A DNA stretch of 64,000 nt from Zoroaster sp. YZ-2022 (GCA_029582265.1 CM055833.1:31400288-31464287), one strand, 5' to 3'. Shown: positions 12,249-22,083, counted from the stretch's first letter. Translations and numbers: made by a program. Notes: generated by a model not told the origin, from the letters alone.

Positions 12249-12569
12249 ATTTCAGAATAAGTATAACGTCAATAAATTGACTTATCTTTTGGTCCAGTAT
12301 ATAACATGTATACAATAAAAGTCTGCTTGCATCAATTAATATAGGAATGGCAACGGCTTTTTTACTGATTATATACTGAAGGTTCTTTCGATTAATTTAG
12401 TTCCGTGATCTCACTGATAGTTCCACACATGGTGTTACCCGGGCAAAATTAGTTATAGTTTTGGTTCTATAGACCGACTCCTTTGTTTAATTCCAGTTCT
12501 TTATCGGTGTCATAGCAGTGTGATTTCAACAACGTTGTGTCAAGTATTATTTTATTTTTATTGTTTTTG

Positions 12570-13210
12570 GTAAGTCAAGTCAAGTCACAAACAATTTGTT
12601 TGCAAGTTATTAAAGATCAATTCACAAGTCATTGTTTGTCAAGTCACAATTAAAACATATATTTAGGCAAGTTAGTTACATGTCGTAGGTCCGATAAACA
12701 ACACAACGTAAATATCTGAAACTTTCATTGGTGTTGGGTTGTTTTAATGTATATCTCGATTCAAGTAGTAAGCATACTCATAGAAGCAGTTTGGCCAACA
12801 TTACCAATGATGCACCTTCCTTGAATGTTGCTCATTGTTCACCGTCATATTGGTGAAAGTACAAATGTAATCAGAAGTGTATCCCCAATCTCTTTGTATT
12901 CATGGTAAAACAAAGAAAAACTGTTTGACACATTTTTGGTTGCCTTTATTTTCATTCAATTTCTTCTAAACTTTGGAAATGTCGACAAGCTAAGTCAAGT
13001 CACAAGTATATTTTTGTCCTGCCGTCAAGTAAGTCAAGTCACACGTAATTTTGTCCTTGTCAAGTCAAGGACAAGTAATGTTTGTCTCTGTCAAGTCAAG
13101 TCAAAATTAATTTTTGCCCCAAGCCCAAGTCACAGGTAATTGTTATCTTGTAAAGTCAAGTCAAAAGTCAAATTTCAGTCAGATTGAGCAGATTCAAGTT
13201 AAGTCACCGA
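12570..13210. repeat. CAAGTCAAGTCACAAGT tracts (P1)
   Basis: Two clusters (about 12,570-12,680 and 12,985-13,210) of a loose, roughly 30-bp repeat built on CAAGTCAAGTCACAAGTAATT. The same family occurs in P2 (32,878-32,960 and 33,295-33,510), P3' (43,390-44,035), P4' (63,630-63,990), Q1 (19,170-19,420), Q2' (37,015-37,275) and Q3' (57,425-57,680). Confidence 0.8.
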
Positions 13211-13267
13211 CTGGAGTCAACGTTCTTCCCTGTCACCAAAACAATAATTTTCGTCTTCTGATCAGAT

Positions 13268-13442
13268 GGAAATAAGATTATTTATTTATTGCATTTATTT
13301 ATTGAATTATTGATTTCTTTTAATTATTGATTTATTGAATTATTGAATTATTGAATTATTGAACTATTTATTTATTTATTGAATTAATTATTGAATTATT
13401 GAATTATTGAATTATTGAATTATTGAATTATTTATTTATTGA
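13268..13442. repeat. TTGAATTA / TTTA microsatellite (P1)
   Basis: Repeats of ATTGAATT and TTTATTTATTGA. The tract is kept in P2 (33,575-33,785), P3' (43,155-43,330) and P4' (63,405-63,570), with different lengths in each copy. Confidence 0.9.
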
Positions 13443-13758
13443 AATACAGCATAACCACATTATTTCATCATCTACTAGACAGACAAATAAGTCAAGGTAA
13501 TACTCACATTCAGGGATTTCAATTTTTTTTTTTTTTGTATGTTATTTTGTTTTATTGCTTACTTTCTTTTCTTTTTATATTTATTTTTCAACAATCTTCG
13601 TTACACAACACAGTCGGTCGGATGGTAAGGGCCTTGTTATCATGGCCTTTGGTGCACTCATTTCTTTCACCACACTGTTGAAACAATGAGAACTTGACAG
13701 AGTGAATGAAATGAAGAAATGTACTTGCCCGTATTCTGACTTTTAGGAGAATAGGTGT

Positions 13759-13881
13759 CATCTCATCTGACCTCAGATGAGATGAGACCTATTCAAATGA
13801 AGAAAGCTTTAGAAAGCCACCTGTCGTATTTCGACTTTGAGGAGATAGTTCTCATCTCATCTGACCTCAGATGAGATGAGA
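13759..13881. repeat. Pair of CTCATCTGA-CC-TCAGATGAG hairpins (P1)
   Basis: Two inverted repeats with a 2-nt CC loop lie about 95 bp apart. The second (13,850-13,881) has 15-bp perfect arms, TCTCATCTCATCTGA. Each is followed by 'cctattcaaatgaagaaag'. The pair recurs in P2 (34,108-34,225), P3' (42,710-42,835) and P4' (62,950-63,075). Confidence 0.85.
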
Positions 13882-14153
13882 CCTATTCAAATGAAGAAAG
13901 GTTCAGAAAGCTACGTGTCGAACTTCGAGCTTGAGGAGAATAGGTCAATGTAAGGGGAAGATGATAAACTACTTATTTGAGAAGATTGACCCACCATCAA
14001 TAAAGGGAAGATACAGCATTGGTATGTTGGCAAAACTACTCTACGAGTATGCTTACTTTCTTTCTTTAAATCAAAATAAATAATATTAGAAAATCAACAT
14101 GTAAAGATGTTATCATGTTATGTTGTTATAATTGTTTCTATTCATTCTAACAT

Positions 14154-14363
14154 GGAATTTAGGAAAGAGGACTCTTTCCTAAATTTGAACTGGATATTAC
14201 ACCTCAGACATCAACCATTTAGTTAATTAATTAATTTATTTTGTTATTGACCAACATGTGAGAATTATCATGTTGTGTCGTTATTAATGAGAAAATAGTG
14301 AAAACAAATCGTTCGTATTAATTCTAACATGGAATTTAGGAAAGAGTAATCTTTCCTAAATTT
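14154..14363. repeat. Pair of AATTTAGGAAAGAG palindromes (P1)
   Basis: Inverted repeats at 14,154-14,188 and 14,331-14,363. Arms are GGAATTTAGGAAAGAG and its complement, with one mismatch pair near the dyad centre. These are P-type members of a 14-copy family. Perfect members lie in Q. Confidence 0.9.
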
Positions 14364-14659
14364 GAACTGGACATTATATTACTTTTTTCTAAAAAGCTCA
14401 GACAAAATTATTTCTAGGGAAAATTGATACCATCATATACCTTTACAAGTTTCATCAACTATTAATTTGTTTATTTAATTTGATTTAAAAATACAAAATA
14501 TTACCAATGCTATACCTTCCCTTTATGATAATAGCTATCGGATTGTCATTATTATTTCTCACGTTTACCAAATTATCCAATCATTTCGCTGCCTACTGAT
14601 CACATGTCTCGCTCATTGTTTCGTCTCACGTGACACATGGCAGAATTGATGAAGATAGG

Positions 14660-15935
14660 GCTGGTAGTTGCAGGACAAGGTTGAAAGTTGGAGAGGGTTG
14701 GTGGTAAAGGAGTGAGAGGTGATGAGAGTGTTGGATAGGGAAATGGTAGGAGTCAGAGGGTTGAGGTGTTGGGAAGGGGTGGTAGGAGTAAGAGGTTGAG
14801 GTGGTGGAGAGGGGACGGATCGTTGGAGTGAGAGGTTGAGATGTCGGATAGAGGGCTGGTAGGGGAGAAGAGGTTGAGGTGTTGGAGGAGATGGTCGTTG
14901 GGGTGAGAGGTTGAGATGTTTGAAAAGGCGCTAGGTAGGAGTATGAGGTTGAGGTATTGTAGTGGTATGTTAGGTTGAGGTGTTTGGGGATAGTTGGAGT
15001 GAGAGGTTGAGATGTTGGATAGGGGGGTTGTGGCAGGAGTATGAGGTTGAAGTGTTGGAGACAGGGACGTGAGTTGGAGTGTGAGGTTGAGATGCTGGAT
15101 AGGGCCTGGGGTGTTATGAATTAAGAGGTTGAAGGGCTTGAGAGGGCTGATAGTAGTAGTAAGAGTTTGACGTGTTTGAGTGGGGGATGGTATAACACCA
15201 GTGAGACATTGATGTGTTGTATGGGGGCTACAGTAGGAGTGAGAGATTGAGGTGTTGAAGGGGGGTTTATAGGAGTAAGAGTAAGAGTTTCAGGTATTTG
15301 AGAAGGGGCTGGTAGTTGAAGTGAAATGTTGAGATGTTGGTTTGGGTCTGATAGGAGTGAGACGTTGAGGTTTTGGCCATCAGGGGTTGATATGAGTAAG
15401 AGTATTGTGGGGGATATTATGAGGTTCAGGGGTTGGAGAGGACTGGTCGGTCGTAGGAGTGATAATTTTAAATGTTTGGGGGGAACTGGTAGGAGTAAGA
15501 GTTTGAGGTATATTGGGGGGGACCAGGCGTAAGAGTTTGTGGTGTTGGAGTGGGGGACTGGTATGAGTAAGAGTTTGAGGTGTTGGAGTGGGGGACTGGT
15601 AGGAGTAAGTGTTTGTGGTGTTGGAGTGGGGACTGGTAGGAGTAAGAGTTTGAGGTGTTGGAGTGGGGACTGGTAGGAGTAAGAGTTTTGAGGTGTTGGA
15701 GTGGTGACTGGTAGGAGTAAGAGTTTGTGGTGTTGGAGTGGCACTAGCTGTAGGGAGAAAGAGTTTGAGGTGTTGGAGTGGGGGAGACTGGTAGGAGTAA
15801 GAGTTTGAGGTGTTGGAGTGGGGGACTGGTAAGAGTAAGAGTTTGAGATGTTGGAGTGGGGGACTGGTAGGAGTAAGAGTTTGTGGTGTTGGAGTGGGGG
15901 TATTAGTAGGAATCACAGATGGCGGTGTTTGAGAG
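14660..15935. repeat. GA/GT-rich minisatellite, 38-60 bp units (P1)
   Basis: Units carry GAGAGGTTGAGATGTTGGA...GGCTGGTAGGAGT. Toward the right they become a regular 38-bp unit, GTTTGAGGTGTTGGAGTG plus GGGGACTGGTAGGAGTAAGA. Proline/threonine/leucine-rich frames on the minus strand arise from the repeat, because a 38-bp period shifts frame in every unit. Counterparts lie at 35,040-35,790, 40,660-41,930 and 60,880-62,170. Confidence 0.9.
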
Positions 15936-16299
15936 GGGATAATAGTATGAGTCAGAAGTTGATGTATTTGAGATTGGGAGATAGCAGATTGTGAAAGGTT
16001 AAGGCGTTTGAGACAGTCAACGTCTTTCCTTTTTGTTATCTCCTTTCCTTGTTCGTGCATATTTAATTTGTAGTCCGTTGCACCTTCGCGTTTAATCATT
16101 GTGTTTGCCCTTGTGTTTGAATTTCCCCCAAAAATTTAGATTTTTTTACAGAAATATCTCCTAATTTTTACGCACCCTAGTGACACCCCAATTATTATTA
16201 TTTTAATTCCCCCCACTCGTCCAGTTTGCAGATGCACCAGTATAGCCCTTGATGGGTCATAGTTATTCACTATCCCAATTCGTAAGTGATTCTCCATTG

Positions 16300-16572
16300 T
16301 TAGTTAGACACACATTTAGAACCCAGGTAAACTCCAAACCCGGTCTTTTGGGAAAGGTAATCAAAAGTTTGTAAGAGTGACAGAGAACCATTTTGAGCTC
16401 GATAGAGATAGGACGTGTTTTTAGTAGTGTGATTTGTGTTGCCACCCGATAGAGCCACTGAATGTGATAAGGGGCCAGCTAACCAAACTTTACGGCCGAA
16501 AGCAAGCAGCGTTACACCGCTCCTCTTTGACCAGTCTTCACACGGCAATTGTCCTGAAGAAGCTAGTTTACA
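16300..16572 (-). CDS. Antisense 91-codon open frame, alternative to the plus-strand exon
   Basis: The minus strand is open from just after an AG at the 'ggtaattccag' site to a stop near 16,300. It includes CEDWSKRSGVTLLAFGRKVW and TGFGVYLGSKCVSN-stop, with three N-glycosylation-type sequons (NHT, NTS, NGS). The mirrored copy is intact at 60,248-60,523 plus, while Q2' (40,140-40,390) is frame-shifted. No family was recognised. The plus-strand reading has better splice sites, so at most one of the two is likely to be coding. Confidence 0.25.
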   Translation of the reverse strand, partial: CKLASSGQLPCEDWSKRSGVTLLAFGRKVWLAGPLSHSVALSGGNTNHTTKNTSYLYRAQNGSLSLLQTFDYLSQKTGFGVYLGSKCVSN

Positions 16573-17161
16573 TCTCTGGAATTACCGTAAGTTTGATATT
16601 CGTAAAAATTCATGATATTTGTAGTATATGTGGAGGTTTATAATTTAAATTGAAACATAATTCGTTTGAGAAGTTGAGATCGATGTAAACTAATATTTAT
16701 AGAACATTGTTTTAAATGATTGGACACTTTATATGTTAAAAATATATAGTTGTAGTTGAGACACTGGAATACGATTGTTTTAGTTTTTAAGTTAGGTATA
16801 CATTATTTCCATGTTGGCAACAAGAAATACAATGTGTAATATTTATATAATTTTATATGTACATGAAACAACACTAAAACCTCACTAATTAACTACAACA
16901 TTATACTTTCTTTGTAAAAACCTAATCAAAAGGAAGGAAATTATTCGTAAAGAGCTTCGTTAGATTCGGTCTAAGGTTATTCTGAAGTAAGATTCCATGT
17001 TGATTTATTTTGAAGCGTCGTTGAAATATTGCTGAGTATGCAGTTGTTAAAGAACACTAAAGAACAGATTTGTAGTATTATTTGGTTATTTCCAATCTTG
17101 TGCAGGTGATCATTTATTCCACGGAGAAATCAAACCCCATAGACTTTCTACCGATGATTAA
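16433..17161 (+). CDS. Candidate two last exons, unknown protein
   Basis: Exon one (open from about 16,433, ends 16,586) has a consensus donor (ATTACC|GTAAGT). Exon two starts at 17,106 after TTTCCAATCTTGTGCAG. Joined in phase 1, they end SLHLWNYRDHLFHGEIKPHR then LSTDD-stop. A second frame also joins openly and ends NPIDFLPMIK-stop, so the frame is undecided. The 5' boundary and earlier exons were not found. The same structure is preserved in Q3' on the minus strand (59,672-60,398). Confidence 0.3.
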
Positions 17162-17960
17162 GTGACCCGTGAAGCCCACGGGCAACAGGGACCTGTGACT
17201 GGCATGACAAAACCCGACGACAGGATAAACCTCGAACGATCGACATCCGCTAAACAATCTTGGGAAGAGGTTGAAAATGTTATCTTACTTTAAAAAACTG
17301 ATTCATGTTTGCGCTTGTGAAAAACCGATACATTCAGTTGGAAAATTATTTGAAGTGAATCATTTTGTTATAATTATTTTCGTTGAATAATGTGTTTTGA
17401 ATTTTATTTAAGAAACAAGTTGATTTCAAGTTTATCTAACAAAATTATAATTTCAAATATTTTAGATGAGTTGATTGGTTTATTTTTAATGATTTATTCA
17501 CAGGGGTGTTTTAAAAAATCCACATAAATTTTGCTAGGGGTATTGGGGCCGCTGTTGTGAACAGCGCTGGGGTGAAATCTATAGTTCTGAACATTTGCTT
17601 TGCTTTCCTTTATTGCTTAATCTGGAGGATCACAACAATGCGATTTGTAAAAATCCGGAAATCCGGAAAAATACGGACAAATCACACCCCTGTCTTCAAT
17701 AGTAAAGTTTGGTAATAATTTATCTGTTGAAAAACTTATCAAAGTTTGATATCTGTTGTTGACTTGTTGTTGACTGGTCTTGATTTATTAAAATGTGAAA
17801 GTTTAATTGATTTCAAATAAGACCTCATTATTTCCTTGATTACTTTGTATAAAGTTAATTTTTATTTTATTTTGAATTATAACACGTTCTGAAATGATTT
17901 ACTTGTCCACTTTATTTGTGTCCGAGTTTTGACTGATATACATATTGTCACCAGATGTTT
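17162..17960. other. AT-rich DNA, nothing recognised
   Basis: No repeat, gene or RNA signal can be supported. The segment is conserved in Q3' and, with indels, in Q2'. Confidence 0.6.
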
Positions 17961-17964
17961 GATA

Positions 17965-18450
17965 TAGGTGTTGAAGAAGGGTAAGGAGTGATGGTTTGAT
18001 GTGGTGCAGAGAGACTGGTGGCAGTAGAGGTTGGGATGTTGGAGCAACGGCTTAAGAGTCAGAGGTTAAGGTGTTTGAGAGGGGTGGTTGTTGGAGGGAG
18101 AGGTTGAGGTATTGTAGATGGGTGGTAGTAGGAGTATGCGGTAATTGAGACCTCAACTTCAATTACTCCTACCAGCCCCTTCTTCAACATCTCAACCTCT
18201 CACTCCAACTACCATCCTCCCTCCATCACCCCAACCTCTTATTCCTAGAACTCCCCCTATCTAACATCTCAACCTCTCACTCTAACTATCCTCCTTCTCT
18301 CTTAAACCTCAATATCTTATTCCTACTACCACTCTGCTCCAACACTTCGCCCCTTACTCCTATCATATCCCTATTTAACACCCAAACCTTTCACTCCTAT
18401 CATCAACCTCCACTCCTACACCTCAACTTTGTACCCCAACTACCAGCCCT
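17965..18450. repeat. Minisatellite with an orientation switch at ~18,149
   Basis: Left part (17,965-18,148): units in the GAGAGGTTGAGGTNTTG sense. Right part (18,149-18,450): the same family in the opposite sense (CAACATCTCAACCTCTCACT). The switch sits at 'gcggtaattgag|acctcaacttcaattac'. Counterparts are 58,395-58,860 (switch about 58,690) and 38,030-38,500 (switch about 38,335). Confidence 0.85.
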
Positions 18451-18454
18451 ATCT

Positions 18455-18620
18455 ATACATCGCCTCTGTCATGTGTAGGAAGGTGACACGACACACTGAG
18501 CGAGCGAGATTGGTACAACGCGAAATGATTGGATCGTTTTTAGCGAGTGAAATTGTCGGACAATCCGATATCTATAAATATCTTGGCCAACTTAAAAAAA
18601 CAACCACTGCATGCAATTAT
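18455..18620 (+). repeat. Segment paralogous to the P border
   Basis: 'ccctatctatacatcgcc...gtgtaggaaggtgacacgacacactgagcgagcga...gcgaaatgattggat...ggacaatccgatatctata' is the diverged reverse complement of the P sequence at 14,540-14,690 (gacaatccgatagctatt, aatgattggataa, gagcgagacatgtgatc, gtcacgtgagacgaaac). P and Q therefore share an older inverted duplication. Confidence 0.65.
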
Positions 18621-18793
18621 ACACAGCAGCAGCAACTATGTTGTTATCGAGTAGTTTTATTCGAGAACCAAGTACACTGCCGAGTACCGAGGTTGTCGAG
18701 TACGAGTACTTTCGAGTCTGAGTATTAATATTCGAGTTCCAGTATTTAAACTTTCGAATCTGAGTACTTAGACTTACGAGTCTGTGTACTTAG

Positions 18794-19051
18794 ACTTTCG
18801 AGAACGAATACTACAACACTGCCATCAGCAACAACTTGAAGTGTGATGGTTTTCCTGACAAGTTTTTAACACCGTCTAAATTTGCAGAAATCATTTCCAG
18901 CCTGGCGTTGGAGTCCAATTCTGAGATCACAATTCAACGTGACTCATATTTGGATTGGTTCGAATCGCGCTCTTGTGAGTCATGGTACGGTACCATCGTC
19001 CGTCGATATTTAAATTTCTTTCAGATTTCTTTCGTTTCTTTTAACTTATGA
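18794..19051 (+). CDS. Candidate exon with CDGFPDKFLTPSKFAEII
   Basis: The frame is open from just after a TAG at 18,791 to a stop at 19,051. It reads NEYYNTAISNNLKCDGFPDK, then FLTPSKFAEIISSLALESNS, then ITIQRDSYLDW. Codon use and residue mix look protein-like. An acceptor 'tgtgtacttag' coincides with its start. Q3' keeps it (57,792-58,049 minus) with one F-to-C change, and Q2' (37,396-37,689) is frame-shifted. No family was recognised. A fragment of a transposon ORF is possible. Confidence 0.3.
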   Translation, partial: TFENEYYNTAISNNLKCDGFPDKFLTPSKFAEIISSLALESNSEITIQRDSYLDWFESRSCESWYGTIVRRYLNFFQISFVSFNL

Positions 19052-19169
19052 GTTGTTTTTTTTTGCTTATTTTCTATTATTTTATTTATTTATTATTATT
19101 TTATTTTTAGTTCAGCCATTCAGTGTTTTATTTTATCTATATAGGTTCAGTATTCAATATTCTGGTAAC

Positions 19170-19420
19170 GGCAAGTCAAATCAAGTCAAGTCACATGTCA
19201 TTTCTCTAAAAATCACAAGTCATTTTTAATAATGTCAAGCCAAGTCATAAGTTCTTTCAAGTCAATTCAAGTCACAAGTTATTTATTTCTTTGAAGTAAA
19301 ATCATGGTAAAATCAAGTCACAAGTAATTGGTTAATGAAGTCAAGTCAAGTCACAAGTTCTTTCAAGTCATTTAAAGTCACAAGTTATTTATTTCAAGTA
19401 AAATCAAGTCACAATTCGTA
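19170..19420. repeat. CAAGTCAAGTCACAAGT tract (Q1)
   Basis: The loose ~30-bp repeat family also found in P, here alternating with 'ttatttcttt'. Confidence 0.8.
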
Positions 19421-19672
19421 ATCAAATCTGTATCCCCAACCTCTCTTTATAATCATGGTAATAATTCAATTTTTTCGTTCAATTATTTTATTTAAAAAAA
19501 TATGATTTGGAATCAGATTCAAGTCAAGGTACATCATTGATTATGTTAGCCAAATTACTTCTACAAGTATGGTTACTCTCTTTGAATGAAGATATACATC
19601 AGAATATTTACCTGTGAAAGTTTCAGCTTATTATGTAGTGAAAATGCATAATTTTTTGTATTCATTCTAATG

Positions 19673-19708
19673 TGGAATTTAGGAAAGAGTACTCTTTCCT
19701 AAATTCCA
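19673..19708. repeat. 36-bp perfect palindrome (Q1, first)
   Basis: TGGAATTTAGGAAAGAGT is followed directly by its exact reverse complement with no loop. The mirrored copies at 57,137-57,172 and 36,723-36,758 are identical. Confidence 0.97.
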
Positions 19709-19810
19709 AAATTGTAGGGATGATTTAAATACCAATCCTGTTCCTTATCTTCAAAAAATCTTCAAAAAATGTAGACCAACAAATGTATAATTCTACTGCT
19801 TTCTAATGTG

Positions 19811-19842
19811 GAATTTAGGAAAGAGTACTCTTTCCTAAATTC
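19811..19842. repeat. 32-bp perfect palindrome (Q1, second)
   Basis: GAATTTAGGAAAGAGT is followed directly by its exact reverse complement. It lies 138 bp after the first. Both share the flank 'tctaatgtg' on the left and 'aaaatt(c/g)ta(g)ggga' on the right, so the whole ~130-bp unit is duplicated. Confidence 0.97.
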
Positions 19843-20033
19843 GAAAATTCTAGGGAAAATTTATAATATCTTTACATCAATAAAGTTTTACATTCAAATA
19901 TTTGGTTACTTTACAAATATCAATAATTTCTTTAACAATTCCAGCCCAACACATCATACTGCTTTCTCATCCACCGGGAACTAGAGCCGGCCCGGCCTTA
20001 GAACCTAAACCACATTGCGAAATTACCAACAAA

Positions 20034-20058
20034 TCATCATCATCATCATCATCATTAA
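20034..20058. repeat. ATC trinucleotide microsatellite
   Basis: ATC repeated about eight times. The reverse-complement (ATG) copy is the first sequence right of the N gap (36,354-36,384) and recurs at 56,796-56,818. Confidence 0.95.
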
Positions 20059-20061
20059 AAA

Positions 20062-20490
20062 TCAAGAGTAGATTCCAATATCTACTTTTGAACAGATTCA
20101 CATACAAACACTTTTAATTGTTTATCTCCGAGAAATGAATATAATATCCACAGCCGTTTTAGATCAATATTTCTTTGACATCTCACATTCATATCTGACC
20201 TCTGACCTGAAGTATAATCAGCATAAATCATTGCCATGTATGTCCCTTCAGTTCAAACAATGTAGTACTCTCTGCATTTACCACACATAAATGTGTGATG
20301 ATAACTTTCAGTTTTTTGTCTCGTTATAAATGCATCCGTCTCATTCTGTCACGCACGAGCACTATGCTATGACTGCACCGACAGAATGATTGACAGTTTC
20401 CACGACACTCTTTCAATAAGACTGTCACATTCAGATATGATTACTTATGGAATGGCTTTGAAGTCACCAAACGTACAATTCCATTGTTAG
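20062..20490. other. No gene recognised
   Basis: Single-copy-like DNA between the microsatellite and the 18-bp array. It is conserved in R3' (56,366-56,790). Confidence 0.55.
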
Positions 20491-21295
20491 AACAGCTGGA
20501 GTTATAAGAACAGCGGGAGTTATAAGAACAGCTGGAGTTATAAGAACAGCTGGAGTTATAAGAACAGCTGGAGTTATAAGAACAGCTGGAGTTATAAGAA
20601 CAGCTGGAGTTATAAGAACAGATGAGTTATAAGAACAGCTGGAGTTATAAGAACAGCTGGAGTTATAAGAACAGCTGGAGTTATAAGAACAGCTGGAGTT
20701 ATAAGAACAGCTGGCGTTATAAGAACAGCTGGCGTTATAAGAACAGCTGGCGTTATAAGAACAACTGGCGTTATAAGAACAGCTCCAGTTATAAGAACAG
20801 CTCCAGTTATAAGAACAGCTCCAGTTATAAGAACAGCTGGAGTTATAAGAGCAGCTCCAGTTATAAGAACAGCTGGAGTTATAAGAACAGCTCCAGTTAT
20901 AAGAACAGCTCCAGTTATAAGAACAGCTCCAGTTATAAGAACAACTCCAATTATAAGAACAGCTGGAGTTATAAGAGCAGCTCCAGTTATAAGAACAGCT
21001 GGAGTTATAAGAACAGCTCCAGTTATAAGAACGGCTCCAGTAATAAGAACAGCTGGAGTTATAAGAACAGCTCCAGTTATAAGAACGGCTCCAGTAATAA
21101 GAACGGCTCCAGTAATAAGAACAGCTCCAGTTATAAGAACAGCTCCAGTTATAAGAACAGCTCCAGTTATAAGAACAGCTCCAGTTATAAGAACAGCTCA
21201 AGTTATAAGAACAGCTGGAGTTATAAGAACAGCTCCAGTTATAAGAACGGCTCCAGTAATAAGAACAGCTCCAGTTATAAGAACAGCTTGAGTTA
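20491..21295. repeat. 18-bp minisatellite, about 45 units (R1)
   Basis: The unit is AACAGCTNNAGTTATAAG, where NN is mostly GG or CC, with some CTGGCGTT and GGCTCCAGTAAT variants. The GG form contains the E-box CAGCTG. The first third is nearly uniform GG type, followed by a CTGGCG block and then mixed types. All frames are open because 18 is divisible by three, giving artefactual six-residue repeats (YKNSWS, CSYNWS). The R3' array is 55,557-56,366. Confidence 0.97.
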
Positions 21296-21298
21296 AGC

Positions 21299-21521
21299 CA
21301 GTGGTGTAGCCAGTGTGAGTCGTGGGGTAGGGGCTCTCCCCCACATTTGGCATCAGTATCATCGTCAAGAAGCAAAAAAATCACTAGAGAGACTTTACAT
21401 CAGGGGTGTGAGGGTCATAAACTTGAAGGTCGTCATATGAACCTTGACCTCAGTTGACCCCGACGTGCCCCTCTCCCAAATTAAGATCATCCTCACTGGT
21501 TGTGTCCCTGGCTCATTACTG
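21299..21521. mobile_element. Degenerate hAT-like MITE
   Basis: It starts CAGTGGTGTAGCCAGTGTGA and ends '...ggttgtgtccctggctcattactg', whose complement is CAGTAATGAGCCAGGGACAC. Termini of the CAGNGGTGTAGCCAG type are common in hAT-related elements. No 8-bp target duplication is visible. The R3' copy is at 55,331-55,553. Confidence 0.4.
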
Positions 21522-22083
21522 TGTTTTGATTGTAACATCTGAGATCAGACAAAACTTAATGGTATTTGTATATAGCTTTGGTTTCTTAAATAGATTTAGC
21601 ATTGGGTAACATGTAGTAATCAACACACCGCCATATGAATTTGATTAGCCAATCAAATCATGTGTTCAATCAAATCATTTTTAAATCATCTCACTTGTCA
21701 ATCATGTGCTCCACCTTGCTATTGATTGCATAGGCATTAGGCTTACTTATACACCGGATATAAAAAACAGATAATGTTAAATAAATTATTTATTATTTAA
21801 ATGGTGACGAGAAATTCCACCTCTTCACAGGACCTTTCACGGAGAACAATCTCCATTTGGTATTTAAAACACAATCTGCACGGATTGGGATTCTACACCG
21901 TCGTAGCCCCATTCCGTTTATCATCATGTACTTCACATAGCTTATAATTCACTCTCCCCAAGTTATATCACATAGGGTTCACTGGTTCGGAAACACAATT
22001 TGTACTGCAGCAGCAAATATATAATAAAATAAACTACAAAACATCCTGTCTGAACGAGTTTTATTCTGTTTATTAGGTTTGCT

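Larger units (their letters stand above)
7010..16100 (+). repeat. Module P, copy 1 (P1)
   Basis: This segment is collinear with 27,160-35,790 (P2) at a spacing of 20.0-20.3 kb, and with 40.66-49.74 kb reversed (P3'). Its right part also matches 60.88-64.0 kb reversed (P4'). Anchors include 'cctttgaggaagcaaaacaaa', the ERFHQ exon, the TGGC-rich tract, the five-exon gene and the hairpin pair. P1 is much more indel-rich than P2 between 7 and 12.3 kb. It shares private variants with P4' rather than P2, for example GTCGAAATACGAC against GTCGGAATACGAC in P2 and P3'. Confidence 0.9.
16100..20062 (+). repeat. Module Q, copy 1 (Q1)
   Basis: Single-copy-like DNA (16.1-17.96 kb), a minisatellite whose orientation flips at about 18,149, CAAGTC tracts, two perfect palindromes and an ATC microsatellite. 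It matches 56.8-60.65 kb reversed (Q3') almost base for base, and 36.35-40.6 kb reversed (Q2') with many more indels. Confidence 0.9.

Noticed and set aside
15121..16099. 239- and 207-codon Pro/Thr/Leu-rich minus-strand frames (also 40,579-41,283, 60,723-61,364 and 61,620-62,078)
   Set aside because: A 38-bp minisatellite read through. The frame changes between copies and with each unit, and the apparent protein is not conserved.
18429..18728. 99-codon plus frame MYPNYQPYLYIASVMC...
   Set aside because: It crosses from minisatellite into the P/Q-shared border repeat. The paralogous sequence in P does not keep the frame.
20622..21296. Long open frames with YKNSWS / CSYNWS repeats on both strands
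   Set aside because: The 18-bp unit length keeps every stop-free frame open on both strands. Composition is purely the minisatellite, and no splice or start context was seen.
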